Below, in pieces: positions 1-9,437 of a stretch of 64,000 nt of DNA (positions are counted from its first letter, which is position 1; every line of letters begins with the position of its first letter). Position numbers and translations under genes: made by a program. The DNA comes from Fredinandcohnia onubensis (lineage in GTDB: Bacteria > Bacillota > Bacilli > Bacillales > Bacillaceae_L). Below the pieces are notes generated by a model that was given only the letters and a program-made list of their open reading frames with translations, did no database searches and was not told the DNA's origin. The stretch lies in contig NZ_NSEB01000011.1 in the NCBI RefSeq assembly GCF_002734215.1, positions 1 through 64,000 of the forward strand. Direction: 5' to 3'.

Positions 1-317
1 AAATGTCCTTTACAAGGGGTACACTTTATTATAAGCCTCATGCTTTTTTCTATTCTAATAGTGAATGTCTGATTTAGTAGGATAATGGTGGTGAAACTTA
101 GAAACTATTACAATATAACACCCGCTATTTTATTTCCCAACAGTTTGTCGAAACGCAAGAGCGAGGTGTTCGTAATAATGAACATTTGCAATGTTAATAG
201 ATTTTGTAAAAAATGTTATTTTTTATTATTAATTTTCAAAATTTTTATTTATAATAGGTAATAGACTGAACAGTCGATTTTATTTCTTCGAGATGAAACT
301 CGAAATGGGGGTATAGT
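1..317. other. AT-rich intergenic leader, no gene seen
   Basis: I see no credible open reading frame here on either strand. Just upstream of the first gene there is a short inverted repeat, TTCGAG at 287-292 with CTCGAA at 299-304, only a few bases before the Shine-Dalgarno run of G at 307-311. It could influence initiation of the peptidase gene. I could not pick a convincing promoter in the very AT-rich stretch at 200-260. Confidence 0.4.
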
Positions 318-1853
318 ATGTCTAGCCAACAAGTAATAAATGCTGAACTTCAAGAAAAGGTCGATCAATTTAAAAAATTAGATGAAAAAATCACACATCT
401 AAATAGTGTACTTGCTCTAGCAGATTGGGATCAAAAAGTCATGGCTCCTAAGAAAGGACGTTCTCTTTTTGCCAATTCCATCGGAACATTATCAACTGAG
501 ATATTTAAGCTATCCATCTCGAAAGAAATGGGTCAGCTATTAGAGGTATTAACAGATGATAAATTGTATGCGCAACTAGATGACGTGACAAAAGCAACTG
601 TACGAGAAAGAAATAACTTCTATAAACAGTCAAAAAGCATTCCATCGGAACTGTATAATGAATATATCGTGTTAACTTCAAATGCCAACGATGCATGGGA
701 GGAAGCAAGAGAAACAAATAATTTTGATATTTATCTTCCATATCTTGAACGAATTGTGGAAATTAAAAAGGACTTCACGAAGTATTATGGGTATGAAGGC
801 CATCCATATAATGCATTATTAAATGAATTTGAGCCTGGATTAACAGTTGAAGTGCTGGACCCACTTTTTGCAAATTTACGAAAAAGCAGCATCGATTTAT
901 TAAATCGAATCAATCTTTCATCTTCTAAGCCAAGTGGCGAGGTTTTTGAAAAGCTTTACAATCCAGAGATTCAAAAAGAGTTTAATAAATTCTTACTACC
1001 GCGAATTGGATTTGATATGAATGCAGGACGACTTGATGAAACTGTTCATCCATTTGCTCAATCAATTAATACAGGGGATGTCAGAATTACAACTCGCTAT
1101 CTTGAGGATAATGTTCGGTCTGCGATCTTTGGTACAATCCATGAAGCAGGACATGGTATTTATGAGCAAAACATAAATCATGAATTAGAAGGAACATCAA
1201 TCTGCAATGGAGCATCTTTTGGAATCCATGAATCACAATCAAGATTTTTAGAGAATATGGTCGGACGTAGTGAAGAGTTTTGGAAGTTCTTTTACCAAGA
1301 TCTCCAAAATCATTTCCCTGACCAATTAGGAAATCTGGATGTGAACGATTTTTATCGGGCAATTAATATTGTTGAGCCTTCATTTATTCGAGTTGAAGCA
1401 GACGAATTAACCTATAATCTACATATCATGCTTCGTTATGAAATAGAAAAAGGACTCATCAGTGGGGATATTGCCGTAAAAGACCTTCCGAATGTATGGA
1501 ATGAGAAGATGAAGGACTATTTAGGGATTGTACCTCCAACTGATACTTTAGGGGTACTGCAAGATGTTCATTGGTCATTTGGCGGCTTAGGATACTTCCC
1601 ATCATACTCACTAGGAAACTTATATGCAGCCCAAATTTTGAATACGATTAAGAAGGAGCTCCCTGACTTTTACGGACATATTGAAAGAGGAGAGTTTAGC
1701 GTCATTCAAAACTGGCTTAAAGAGAAAATACACCAATACGGTGCTATTTATACACCTGATGAATTAATTAAGAAAGTCACTGGCGAAAGCTTAAATGCTA
1801 CTTATCTAGTGAACTACTTAGAAGAGAAGTATTCAAAGGTTTACCATTTATAA
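318..1853 (+). CDS. M32 family metallocarboxypeptidase (carboxypeptidase Taq type)
   Basis: Zinc carboxypeptidase of family M32, cytosolic, removing C-terminal amino acids from peptides. The family hallmark HEAGH is at residues 275-279 (zinc ligands His275 and His279, catalytic Glu276), followed by HESQSR at 304-309, whose Glu305 is the expected third ligand. The DETVHPF and RITTRY blocks just before it are also typical. There is no signal peptide. At 511 residues it is full length for the family (B. subtilis YpwA is about 500). The ATG is preceded by a G-rich ribosome site at 307-311. It is a single-gene unit closed by a hairpin at 1895-1922. Family assignment is firm; the physiological substrate is not known. 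Confidence 0.93.
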   Translation: MSSQQVINAELQEKVDQFKKLDEKITHLNSVLALADWDQKVMAPKKGRSLFANSIGTLSTEIFKLSISKEMGQLLEVLTDDKLYAQLDDVTKATVRERNNFYKQSKSIPSELYNEYIVLTSNANDAWEEARETNNFDIYLPYLERIVEIKKDFTKYYGYEGHPYNALLNEFEPGLTVEVLDPLFANLRKSSIDLLNRINLSSSKPSGEVFEKLYNPEIQKEFNKFLLPRIGFDMNAGRLDETVHPFAQSINTGDVRITTRYLEDNVRSAIFGTIHEAGHGIYEQNINHELEGTSICNGASFGIHESQSRFLENMVGRSEEFWKFFYQDLQNHFPDQLGNLDVNDFYRAINIVEPSFIRVEADELTYNLHIMLRYEIEKGLISGDIAVKDLPNVWNEKMKDYLGIVPPTDTLGVLQDVHWSFGGLGYFPSYSLGNLYAAQILNTIKKELPDFYGHIERGEFSVIQNWLKEKIHQYGAIYTPDELIKKVTGESLNATYLVNYLEEKYSKVYHL

Positions 1854-1894
1854 GTTAAATTAGTTTATACAAAAATGGAAGATAAAACATACTA

Positions 1895-1922
1895 AACCTC
1901 GTCCCTATATTGGGACGGGGTT
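1895..1922 (+). terminator. intrinsic terminator after M32 peptidase
   Basis: Inverted repeat AACCTCGTCCC (1895-1905) with GGGACGGGGTT (1912-1922), loop of six, followed by a T/G-rich stretch with TTTT at 1931. It lies 41 bp after the peptidase stop. Confidence 0.7.
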
Positions 1923-2004
1923 AGTTGTGGTTTTATCGAAAATGAATGAATGGTATAATGCTTTTTGGACAGTACAAGTAAGATAGAAGTAGGAGTGAAA
2001 AAAA

Positions 2005-3327
2005 CTGAACAAAGATAGATTTACAATAAGTCAGATATGTATACTCATAATTATTACACTTGCAGGAGTTTTATTGTCTGTAAGCTTTCATATCCCATTA
2101 TTTATTGGATTTTTACCTGGATTTGTATTTCTCATTTCATTAATAAAAGGGAAAGGAAGATCTCTTCGTGAAATATGGAAAATATGTAAAAAGGGAATAA
2201 GCAAAACACAGACTGTCATTCTCATTCTATTTCTAGTTAGTTTTATCCTTCCTTCTTGGTACGAAGCAGGTACAATTCAAGTATTAGTTTCTGTTGCATT
2301 ACAAATTATTACGCCTGGTCATTTCTTTTTGCTCTCCTTCATCATTGCTATGCTTTTTTCAATGACGCTAGGTACTTCTATAGGAACACTAAGTGCAGTT
2401 GGGATTCCGATCATGAGTAGTGCTATTTCGATTGATTTGGCACCTCATATAGTTGCTGGGGCATTGTTATCTGGAGCATTTGTTGGGGATCGAACCTCAC
2501 CTTTTTCAAGCGCTTTTCAGTTATTATCACACACGGTTGAGATTTCTAATAAGAAGCAATTTCATGCATTGTCGCTAACTACTATTCCAGCAATTTTAAT
2601 TAGTATCGTTTTTTACAGTTATTTAGATTCCCAATATGGCCTGAAACAAGGTGAACTAACAGCATTTAGCTGGGAAGAATTATCCTTAATGAAGTTATTA
2701 CCACCGCTCATTTTAATCGTCGTGGTATTATTTCGGAAAGGAATTGTCTATGCTTTTCTATCAAGTATAATCGTTGCTAGTATCATTTCATTCATCGATG
2801 GAACTACCCTTTACCAACTTTTTCATGCCCTATTCTTTGGCATAAAGGGAATGGGTGGGGGCCTTATTAATATGTATATGCTTCTTATCTTTTTAGCATT
2901 GGCTGGCGCATATAATGGGCTTTTAGAAGAATATCGTGTTATCCAACCATTAGTCGATGGATGGTTACATCAATCAAAAACATTAATTGAAGATTCCGTA
3001 AAAACAATCATTGCTACTTTTGGGATCTCTCTAATTGCCGCAAATCAGACATTACCGATTATCCTTACAGGTAGAACGCTGCTTCCTCATTGGATAAATA
3101 ACCGAACAAAATCTGACCTAGCAAGGGTTATGGCAGACTCGACCATGCTATTTCCAGGCATGATTCCATGGAGCGTACTAACGATTATGTGTAGTACGGT
3201 ATTGGGATTACCAGTAACCACTTATCTTCCTTATGCCATATTTTTATGGAATTTACCTTTTATTACGATAGTCGTTTCTATCTTGATACAGTCTAGATCT
3301 AACAAAAGAAGTAAAGGGTATGTATAA
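2005..3327 (+). CDS. NhaC-like Na+/H+ antiporter family membrane protein
   Basis: Polytopic inner-membrane protein with about ten or more hydrophobic segments and the NhaC-type block GALLSGAFVGDRTSPFSS, which matches the conserved GD(R/K)xSP region of the Na+/H+ antiporter family. Predicted role is sodium/proton (or organic ion) exchange; the ion is not proven. Start choice: an in-frame TTG exists at 2074, but the reading frame stays open upstream to a CTG at 2005 that has AGGAG at 1991-1995 at good spacing and adds a charged N-terminus plus a first membrane helix. The in-frame TGA at 1996 excludes anything further upstream. A CTG start is unusual, so this start is probable, not certain. Monocistronic, with a strong terminator downstream. 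Confidence 0.8.
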   Translation: MNKDRFTISQICILIIITLAGVLLSVSFHIPLFIGFLPGFVFLISLIKGKGRSLREIWKICKKGISKTQTVILILFLVSFILPSWYEAGTIQVLVSVALQIITPGHFFLLSFIIAMLFSMTLGTSIGTLSAVGIPIMSSAISIDLAPHIVAGALLSGAFVGDRTSPFSSAFQLLSHTVEISNKKQFHALSLTTIPAILISIVFYSYLDSQYGLKQGELTAFSWEELSLMKLLPPLILIVVVLFRKGIVYAFLSSIIVASIISFIDGTTLYQLFHALFFGIKGMGGGLINMYMLLIFLALAGAYNGLLEEYRVIQPLVDGWLHQSKTLIEDSVKTIIATFGISLIAANQTLPIILTGRTLLPHWINNRTKSDLARVMADSTMLFPGMIPWSVLTIMCSTVLGLPVTTYLPYAIFLWNLPFITIVVSILIQSRSNKRSKGYV

Positions 3328-3380
3328 AGGGCCTCATAGCCAACAAAAACTTACTTTGTATATATGCTAAGGCCAAACTA

Positions 3381-3413
3381 GCTAACGTCTTGTCAAGGAC
3401 GTTGGCTTTTTTT
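3381..3413 (+). terminator. intrinsic terminator after NhaC-like gene
   Basis: GCTAACGTC (3381-3389) pairs with GACGTTGGC (3398-3406; one G-T), followed by a run of seven T. Confidence 0.85.
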
Positions 3414-3587
3414 ATAAGAATACTAACTCTCCAACATTAGGTTTACTCAATGTTTAATTGATAAGCACAGGATAATAGGAATACGCATATCCTTAATATA
3501 AAATTGAAAAACCATTTAGTAAGGGACAAGACCCAATAAAAAAGAAAAATTTCCCCAATTAATAAGGATTTTGAAAGGAGATTTAAT

Positions 3588-4106
3588 ATGAATAATAGAA
3601 CCAATAGTTCCATTTACATCATTTCAGGTCCATATGGAGTTGGTAAATCGACATTGTCGAGGGCACTTGCCCAGGAGATGGATAAAGTTGTTTTAATCCA
3701 AGGGGACCGAATTAAATCAATGTTCGTAGGAAAAGAGCCACTACCTAGGGAAAAACAGCGAGCACTACTTTGGAAAAATATCCTTTCCTTAACAAAGAAT
3801 TGTATAGAGAATAACATGAATGTAATTGTTGATTATGTTGTTAGAAGTGAATTACAGTGGTTTTGCAAACACATTGCGCAATTTGATGTGAATATTTATT
3901 ATGTTGTATTACGAGCAGATAAGGAAACACTTATTAGACGGTTAAATAAGCGAGGGGATGATTTTTTAATCCAAGGTTCTTTACATTTATTAGACCTTCT
4001 TGAAAAAGGTTTACCGAACAAAAACCATCTCTATGATACAACGAATAAACAGCCTGTTGAGATTGTTACTGATTTACAAAGTCGTTTTGAACAATTTTCT
4101 CTGTGA
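3588..4106 (+). CDS. AAA/P-loop nucleotide kinase-like protein
   Basis: Small (172 aa) soluble P-loop protein. The Walker A motif GPYGVGKST is at residues 14-22; IQGDR and VIVDYVV follow, as in the AAA_33/zeta-toxin/shikimate-kinase type of small-molecule kinases. RADKETLIRRLNKRG resembles the lid arginine region of these kinases. It probably phosphorylates a small metabolite or antibiotic-like compound, but the substrate cannot be read from sequence. The ribosome site is GAAAGGAG at 3573-3580. It stands alone between two longer noncoding stretches, with no toxin-antitoxin partner visible. Confidence 0.75.
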   Translation: MNNRTNSSIYIISGPYGVGKSTLSRALAQEMDKVVLIQGDRIKSMFVGKEPLPREKQRALLWKNILSLTKNCIENNMNVIVDYVVRSELQWFCKHIAQFDVNIYYVVLRADKETLIRRLNKRGDDFLIQGSLHLLDLLEKGLPNKNHLYDTTNKQPVEIVTDLQSRFEQFSL

Positions 4107-4349
4107 TTTTGCCTAGTTGAATCTTTTACACTAACTGTCCTTTCCTCACTTGATTTTGTATCGTTCATTTGAATGGACTACCCCATAACTTAATGAATAA
4201 AAACCATCTTCAAAAGAAAACCCATTTAATTATCTCTTTATATTTGCTTGCCTACGTGTCAGATGCACATTTCTTTATACAGTATGTTTATACCTATACA
4301 ATACTAGGTTTTAAGAATATGTTAATAAGAAATGAAAAGGAGGGAAAAC

Positions 4350-5132
4350 ATGAAGGTCGTAATTTTGGCAGGAGGATTGGGGACAAGAATTAGTGAGGAA
4401 ACCCATTTAAAACCCAAACCTATGATAGAGATTGGCGATAAACCCATCCTATGGCACATTATGAAACTGTACTCTAGTTATGGTTTTAACGATTTTATCA
4501 TCTGTTTAGGATATAAAAGCCATGTTATTAAAGAGTACTTTTCAAACTATTTTCTCAATCATTCCGATGTAACCTTTGATTTTAAAAATGAGAATAAGTG
4601 TATAATCCATCAGAGTTTTACAGAACCATGGAAGGTTACTTTAGCTGATACAGGTCTAAATACATTGACAGGTGGCCGGATCAAGAGAATCCAAGATTAT
4701 ATTGGGAATAACCCTTTTATGCTGACCTATGGAGATGGAGTTGGTGATATTAATATAAAACAATTAGTTGAGTTCCATCAGTCCCATGGAAAACTAGCGA
4801 CAGTAACGGCGACACAACCGAAGGGAAGATTTGGAGCTTTGTCGTTATCACCTGATCAACAAGTAGAGAAATTTCAAGAAAAGCTACAAGGTGATGGCGG
4901 TTGGATAAACGCAGGCTTTTTTGTATTACAACCGGAAGTATTTAATTATATAAATAATGGTGATCGAACAATTTTTGAAAAGGAGCCATTAGAGGATCTC
5001 GCTAAAGATAGCCAATTAATGGCATTTAAGCATTCGGGTTTTTGGCAACCGATGGATACGTTAAAAGATAAGAGGTTTTTACAAGAGCTTTGGGATTCGA
5101 ATAAAGCCCAGTGGAAGGTATGGAATAAATAA
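4350..5132 (+). CDS. rfbF: glucose-1-phosphate cytidylyltransferase (RfbF-like)
   Basis: Nucleotidyltransferase predicted to make CDP-glucose from CTP and glucose-1-phosphate. It opens with the signature VVILAGGLGTRI and has KPKPMIEIGDKPILWHIM, TYGDGVGD (metal-binding Asp) and the EKLQGDGGWINAGFFV block typical of RfbF. At 260 aa it is full length (usual about 257). The chosen ATG has AAAAGGAGGG at 4336-4345; an in-frame ATG 18 bp upstream overlaps that ribosome site and is rejected. First gene of a six-gene same-strand cluster. No CDP-glucose 4,6-dehydratase (RfbG) follows, so the fate of CDP-glucose is unclear. Confidence 0.85.
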   Translation: MKVVILAGGLGTRISEETHLKPKPMIEIGDKPILWHIMKLYSSYGFNDFIICLGYKSHVIKEYFSNYFLNHSDVTFDFKNENKCIIHQSFTEPWKVTLADTGLNTLTGGRIKRIQDYIGNNPFMLTYGDGVGDINIKQLVEFHQSHGKLATVTATQPKGRFGALSLSPDQQVEKFQEKLQGDGGWINAGFFVLQPEVFNYINNGDRTIFEKEPLEDLAKDSQLMAFKHSGFWQPMDTLKDKRFLQELWDSNKAQWKVWNK

Positions 5133-5149
5133 AATGGAGGTGGATACAG

Positions 5150-6250
5150 GTGGATAGGAATGAAAAACACACAATCTATCAGACAGATCTCCAGTATATC
5201 TTTGATGATCTTACACAGTCTGAAAGAGAAAAACTAAAAGATGCATCAATATTAATAACAGGTTGTGCTGGATTTCTAGGATATTATTTAATGTCCTTTT
5301 TATCTGAATACGCAGATGAACTAGGAATTAGAAGGATTATAGGAATTGATAATTTTAAACTAGGAAAACCAAAATGGATTACGGAAATAAACAGATTAAA
5401 TTCAAAGATTGAATTATTCACTTTTGACATTACTGAATTTTCACTGTTCGATTCAACAAAAATTGCTGATGTAGATTTTATAATTCACATGGCTTCCATT
5501 GCTTCACCGACCTATTATAGAAAATTCCCATTGGAAACAGTGGATGCAAATATTTGGGGATTAAGAGCATTGCTTGATTTCTATCGGGATAAAGAAGTTA
5601 AAGGATTTTTATTTTTCTCAAGTAGTGAGATCTATGGTGATCCTTTTCCAGAGTATATTCCGACTACCGAGGATTATCGAGGAAATGTGTCTATGATTGG
5701 ACCACGTGCATGCTATGATGAGGCAAAAAGATTTGGGGAGACACTTTGTTATTTATATGCTGAAAAATACCAAATGCCAATTTCTATTGTCAGACCATTT
5801 AATAATTACGGACCAGGAATGAGATTGAATGATAAGCGGGTTCCAGCTGATTTTGCAAAAGCAGTTATTGAGAATCAAAAACTAATCATGCATTCTGACG
5901 GAAAACCAACTCGAACATTTTGCTACGTAAGTGATGCTATTACTGGTTATTTAAAAGCTTTACTCTATGAACCGTTTGACTACTTTAATATTGGCATAGA
6001 CAAACCGGAAATTTCAGTAAAACAATTGGCCGATATTTATAAGGATGCAGGCGAAAGAATTTTTAATTATAATCAATCAATCGAATTTAAAAAATCGGAA
6101 GAGAAGAGCTATTTAACACATAATCCATTAAGAAGATGCCCGGATATTTCAAAAGCTAGAAAACTATTAAATTATACTCCTTCCATTTCAATTGTCGAAG
6201 GTGTAGATCGCTTTCTAACCTTTTTAAAAGAAAGTGGTGAAATTCATTGA
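5150..6250 (+). CDS. NAD-dependent epimerase/decarboxylase, UDP-glucuronate decarboxylase (UXS)-like
   Basis: Extended short-chain dehydrogenase. The NAD-binding motif is ILITGCAGFLGYYL (near residue 34), followed by SSSEIYGDP and the catalytic GPRACYDEAKR (YxxxK), which closely resembles UDP-glucuronate decarboxylases (usually RxCYDEGKR), and RPFNNYGPGM. Likely reaction: UDP-glucuronate to UDP-xylose or its 4-keto intermediate. That fits the next gene, which makes UDP-glucuronate. GTG start with GGAGG at 5136-5140. The stop overlaps the following TTG start, implying translational coupling. A different pentose or apiose product is possible. Confidence 0.8.
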   Translation: MDRNEKHTIYQTDLQYIFDDLTQSEREKLKDASILITGCAGFLGYYLMSFLSEYADELGIRRIIGIDNFKLGKPKWITEINRLNSKIELFTFDITEFSLFDSTKIADVDFIIHMASIASPTYYRKFPLETVDANIWGLRALLDFYRDKEVKGFLFFSSSEIYGDPFPEYIPTTEDYRGNVSMIGPRACYDEAKRFGETLCYLYAEKYQMPISIVRPFNNYGPGMRLNDKRVPADFAKAVIENQKLIMHSDGKPTRTFCYVSDAITGYLKALLYEPFDYFNIGIDKPEISVKQLADIYKDAGERIFNYNQSIEFKKSEEKSYLTHNPLRRCPDISKARKLLNYTPSISIVEGVDRFLTFLKESGEIH

Positions 6251-7500
6251 TTACCGTTATCGGTCTTGGTTTTGTTGGATTAACAACAGCTTTAGGATTT
6301 AGCGAAAAAGGATACAGTGTTTATGGCTATGACATTGATCAAAGAAAAAAAGAGAAGTTAACAAAAGGGACTATTCCTTTCTTTGAACCTAACCTTGATG
6401 AGAAATTAAACCAGCATTTAAATAAAGGTTTTAAGATTGTAGATCATTTACAGGAAGCAGTAGACAATAGTGAAGTCATTTTTCTTTGCGTAGGAACCCC
6501 GAGTAAAGCAGATGGGAGTGCTGATTTACGTTATATTTTCGATGCCGTTAAAAGTATAACCGCATGTATAAAAAAGCCAGATTATAAAGTATTGGTTCTT
6601 AAATCAACCATTCCTCCATCAACAACAAGTGAAAGTATAAAACCATTTATAGAAAATCTAGGCTTTAAGGTTGGAATTGATATTGGCATAACCAATAATC
6701 CTGAATTTTTAAGAGAAGGGTATGCCTGGGAAGACTTTATGGTTCCAGATCGAATTGTGATTGGTCAAGAAGAAGATAGAAGTGGCCAAATAGTAGAAAG
6801 TATTTATCAATCATTTAATGCTCCAATCTATAGGGTTAGCCTTAATACAGCAGAGTTTATTAAGTATTTATCTAACACTTTACTTGCCTCTCTCATTAGT
6901 TTTGCTAACGAACAGTCATTGATCGCTAAGAGCATTGGGGAGATTGATATAAAAAAATCATTTCAGGTTTTGCATCTTGATAAAAGATGGTTTGGAGATC
7001 CGGCAAAAATGACATCCTATGTTTATCCAGGCTGTGGATTTGGTGGTTATTGTCTCCCAAAGGATACGATGGCCTTAGTTAACCAGTCATTAAAAAACTC
7101 CTACTCACCTGAACTATTAAAAGGAACCTTAAAAGTAAACGAGACAATAAAAGAATATGTCGTAAATGATATTGCTGAAAAAACAGGGGAGAAAGAGCCT
7201 ATCGGAGTTCTTGGTTTAGCATTCAAACCAAATTCTAATGACATAAGGGATACACCAGCAAAGTCAATTATTGAGGGTTTATTGCAAAAAGGATATCAAA
7301 ATATTATCGCCTATGATCCGATGGCGATCGAAGAGTTTAAAGTGGCATATAACCTCCCAATTGAATATTCCCCGAACTTAAAATCGCTACTTGCGAAAGT
7401 AAATCATGTGGTTATTTTAACAGCGTGGAATGAATTTTTAATAAATAAAGAATTGATAGAGCAAAAGAATGTTTTTGATTATCGTTATATATACGATTAA
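6247..7500 (+). CDS. UDP-glucose 6-dehydrogenase family protein
   Basis: NAD-dependent oxidation of a UDP-sugar to the uronate, most likely UDP-glucose to UDP-glucuronate. N-terminal Rossmann motif VIGLGFVGL, LCVGTPS, the NPEFLREG block, and the catalytic cysteine in GCGFGGYCLPKDT, where family members usually have GxGFGGxCFPKD. C-terminal domain with GLAFKPNSNDIRDTPA. 417 aa, full length. It starts with TTG inside TTGA, overlapping the stop of the UXS-like gene by four bases, so the two enzymes are probably made in step. A UDP-ManNAc dehydrogenase is a less likely alternative given the UXS partner. Confidence 0.85.
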   Translation: MITVIGLGFVGLTTALGFSEKGYSVYGYDIDQRKKEKLTKGTIPFFEPNLDEKLNQHLNKGFKIVDHLQEAVDNSEVIFLCVGTPSKADGSADLRYIFDAVKSITACIKKPDYKVLVLKSTIPPSTTSESIKPFIENLGFKVGIDIGITNNPEFLREGYAWEDFMVPDRIVIGQEEDRSGQIVESIYQSFNAPIYRVSLNTAEFIKYLSNTLLASLISFANEQSLIAKSIGEIDIKKSFQVLHLDKRWFGDPAKMTSYVYPGCGFGGYCLPKDTMALVNQSLKNSYSPELLKGTLKVNETIKEYVVNDIAEKTGEKEPIGVLGLAFKPNSNDIRDTPAKSIIEGLLQKGYQNIIAYDPMAIEEFKVAYNLPIEYSPNLKSLLAKVNHVVILTAWNEFLINKELIEQKNVFDYRYIYD

Positions 7501-7566
7501 TCAACTTTTATGAAAACTTCCTGATTACTCATTTAGGAAAATTTAATTCGGAAGGGGTTTAGACAC

Positions 7567-9420
7567 TTGAAACACTATTATTGTTCAACATTTAGCAAGG
7601 ATTATACCTATAAAGGTCTATTACTATACCATTCTCTAGAAAAGCATGATAAAGATTTTGAGTTTTTTATGATTTGTCTTCATGAAGAGGCCAAAGCTTT
7701 GTTCGAGAAAATGAACCTCCCACATGCAACGATCATTAGTATGGAAGAAATCGAAAAGGATGATAAGGAATTACTATCCGTTAAGAACTCACGAAATGAC
7801 AAGGAGTATATCTGGTCATCTAAGGCATCCATATGTCTATATTTATTTAAGCATTTCTCTGAAATTAATCATATTGTATGGCTAGATGGAGATACTTTAT
7901 TTCTCTCTGATCCAGAACCTATTTTTACCGAATGGGGAGACTATTCCATTACACTGACAGAGGAAAAGTGGCGTGAAGAGCATAGTTTCTTAGGGGATAC
8001 GAACGGTGTCTATAATACTGGGTATATGGGTTTTAAAAGAGATGAGCATGCGATGGAGTGTCTCCACTGGTTTAGAGAGAAGTTAATAGAATGGTGTTTT
8101 GATAAGTGGGAACATGGACTCTGGAGTGATCAAGTATATGCAAACGATTGGATGAAAAGGTTTAAAAATGTAGGAATAATCGAAAATATCGGAGTGAATC
8201 TTACTCCTTATATCATAAATTATCGGTACAATGATCGTTCAATCATTAAATCCGGTAATGATATTTATATCGATCATGAAAGGGTCATATTTTTCCATTA
8301 TTATGGGTTTAAATATTATGATGGCAATGTATTTGACATATGCCACTATGTCATGAATCAAAGAGATGATGTAATTGAGCATCTTTATATTCCTTATCTA
8401 AATGCCTGCAACGAAATAATGGATAAAATTAAAGCTGTTGACAATACCTTTACTATCGAAAAAAATAGCAAAGATTATCATGTTAGAAATTACTTTAACC
8501 TTCAAGCGAACATGTCCACTGATGAGACCTATGACCTTTGTACAATCATTAGCGTAAAAAACCTAGCACAAGGCTTAGCTCTATATCATTCCCTCAAAAA
8601 ACACACACCTAATTTTCGACTTTGGATTTGTTGTCTGGATGATCGTACCTATTCCTTACTGAACAAAATGAATTTAGATCATGCCATTCTAATTACTTTA
8701 AAAAATATCGAGGGCAATGAGTTATTAAGTATTAAAGATAGTAGAAGCTTCGATGAGTATTCTCGGACCCTAAAAGCTTCATTTATTTCATATATATTAA
8801 AAAATCACTACACTGTAAAATCTGTCATCTATACGGATGCGGATATGTACTTTTTCACAGATGTTAGAAATGTATTTCATGAGTTGAATGAACAACATCC
8901 TGTCAGTATTGTTCCACGAAGGGCTTCTGCTGAAGAAGAAAAAAAATATGGAGTTTACGATTCAGGGCTTATCGGTTTTTACAGAAATGAAATCTCGTTT
9001 GACTGTCTTTTTAAATGGAAAAAAGATTGTGTCAACTGGTGTTTTGATGTAGTAGAAGACGGCCGCTGGGCCGACCAAAAGTATTTAGACCAATGGATTC
9101 ACCATTTTCCGACTGGGAAGGTAATAGAGACACCTCATACAACAGCGGGGCCTTGGAATGTGAAAGAAAGTCTACATGCTGATAAACTTTTTGCCTATCA
9201 TTACAGCGGGTTCGTCATTCTAAATCAGATTGAATTTGATTTGTGCAACACAAATACTTTAAATGAAAATATGATCAATTCCATTTATTCGCCTTATGTT
9301 AAAGCTGTAAAAGAGGAAATGGAAAAAATAAAATCAGTAGATGAACACTTTTATAAGAGTGATCATCGAAGTAATGCCGATTACAAAGCTTTAAATTATT
9401 TTCAAATTGATCATCTTTAA
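7567..9420 (+). CDS. bidomain glycosyltransferase with two tandem GT-A-like units
   Basis: 617 aa made of two similar halves. Unit 1 (residues about 1-300) has the metal/nucleotide motif LDGDTLF with Asp107/Asp109; unit 2 (about 322-617) has TDADMYF with Asp424/Asp426, 317 residues later. Each half also carries a YHSL(E/K)KH block near its start, an MNL(P/D)HA(T/I) block, an LLS(V/I)K(N/D)SR block, an EW/NWCFD block and a W(S/A)DQ motif. This resembles GT8-like or nucleotide-diphospho-sugar transferase folds, so both units may be active, perhaps adding alternate sugars. No signal peptide or membrane segment. TTG start with AAGGGG at 7553-7558. The acceptor is unknown. Confidence 0.78.
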   Translation: MKHYYCSTFSKDYTYKGLLLYHSLEKHDKDFEFFMICLHEEAKALFEKMNLPHATIISMEEIEKDDKELLSVKNSRNDKEYIWSSKASICLYLFKHFSEINHIVWLDGDTLFLSDPEPIFTEWGDYSITLTEEKWREEHSFLGDTNGVYNTGYMGFKRDEHAMECLHWFREKLIEWCFDKWEHGLWSDQVYANDWMKRFKNVGIIENIGVNLTPYIINYRYNDRSIIKSGNDIYIDHERVIFFHYYGFKYYDGNVFDICHYVMNQRDDVIEHLYIPYLNACNEIMDKIKAVDNTFTIEKNSKDYHVRNYFNLQANMSTDETYDLCTIISVKNLAQGLALYHSLKKHTPNFRLWICCLDDRTYSLLNKMNLDHAILITLKNIEGNELLSIKDSRSFDEYSRTLKASFISYILKNHYTVKSVIYTDADMYFFTDVRNVFHELNEQHPVSIVPRRASAEEEKKYGVYDSGLIGFYRNEISFDCLFKWKKDCVNWCFDVVEDGRWADQKYLDQWIHHFPTGKVIETPHTTAGPWNVKESLHADKLFAYHYSGFVILNQIEFDLCNTNTLNENMINSIYSPYVKAVKEEMEKIKSVDEHFYKSDHRSNADYKALNYFQIDHL

Positions 9421-9437
9421 CTACGGGAGAGATTATC

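Noticed and set aside
4169-4393. 74-codon ORF upstream of and overlapping rfbF
   Set aside because: No ribosome site, odd composition, and it runs into the well-supported rfbF start in another frame.
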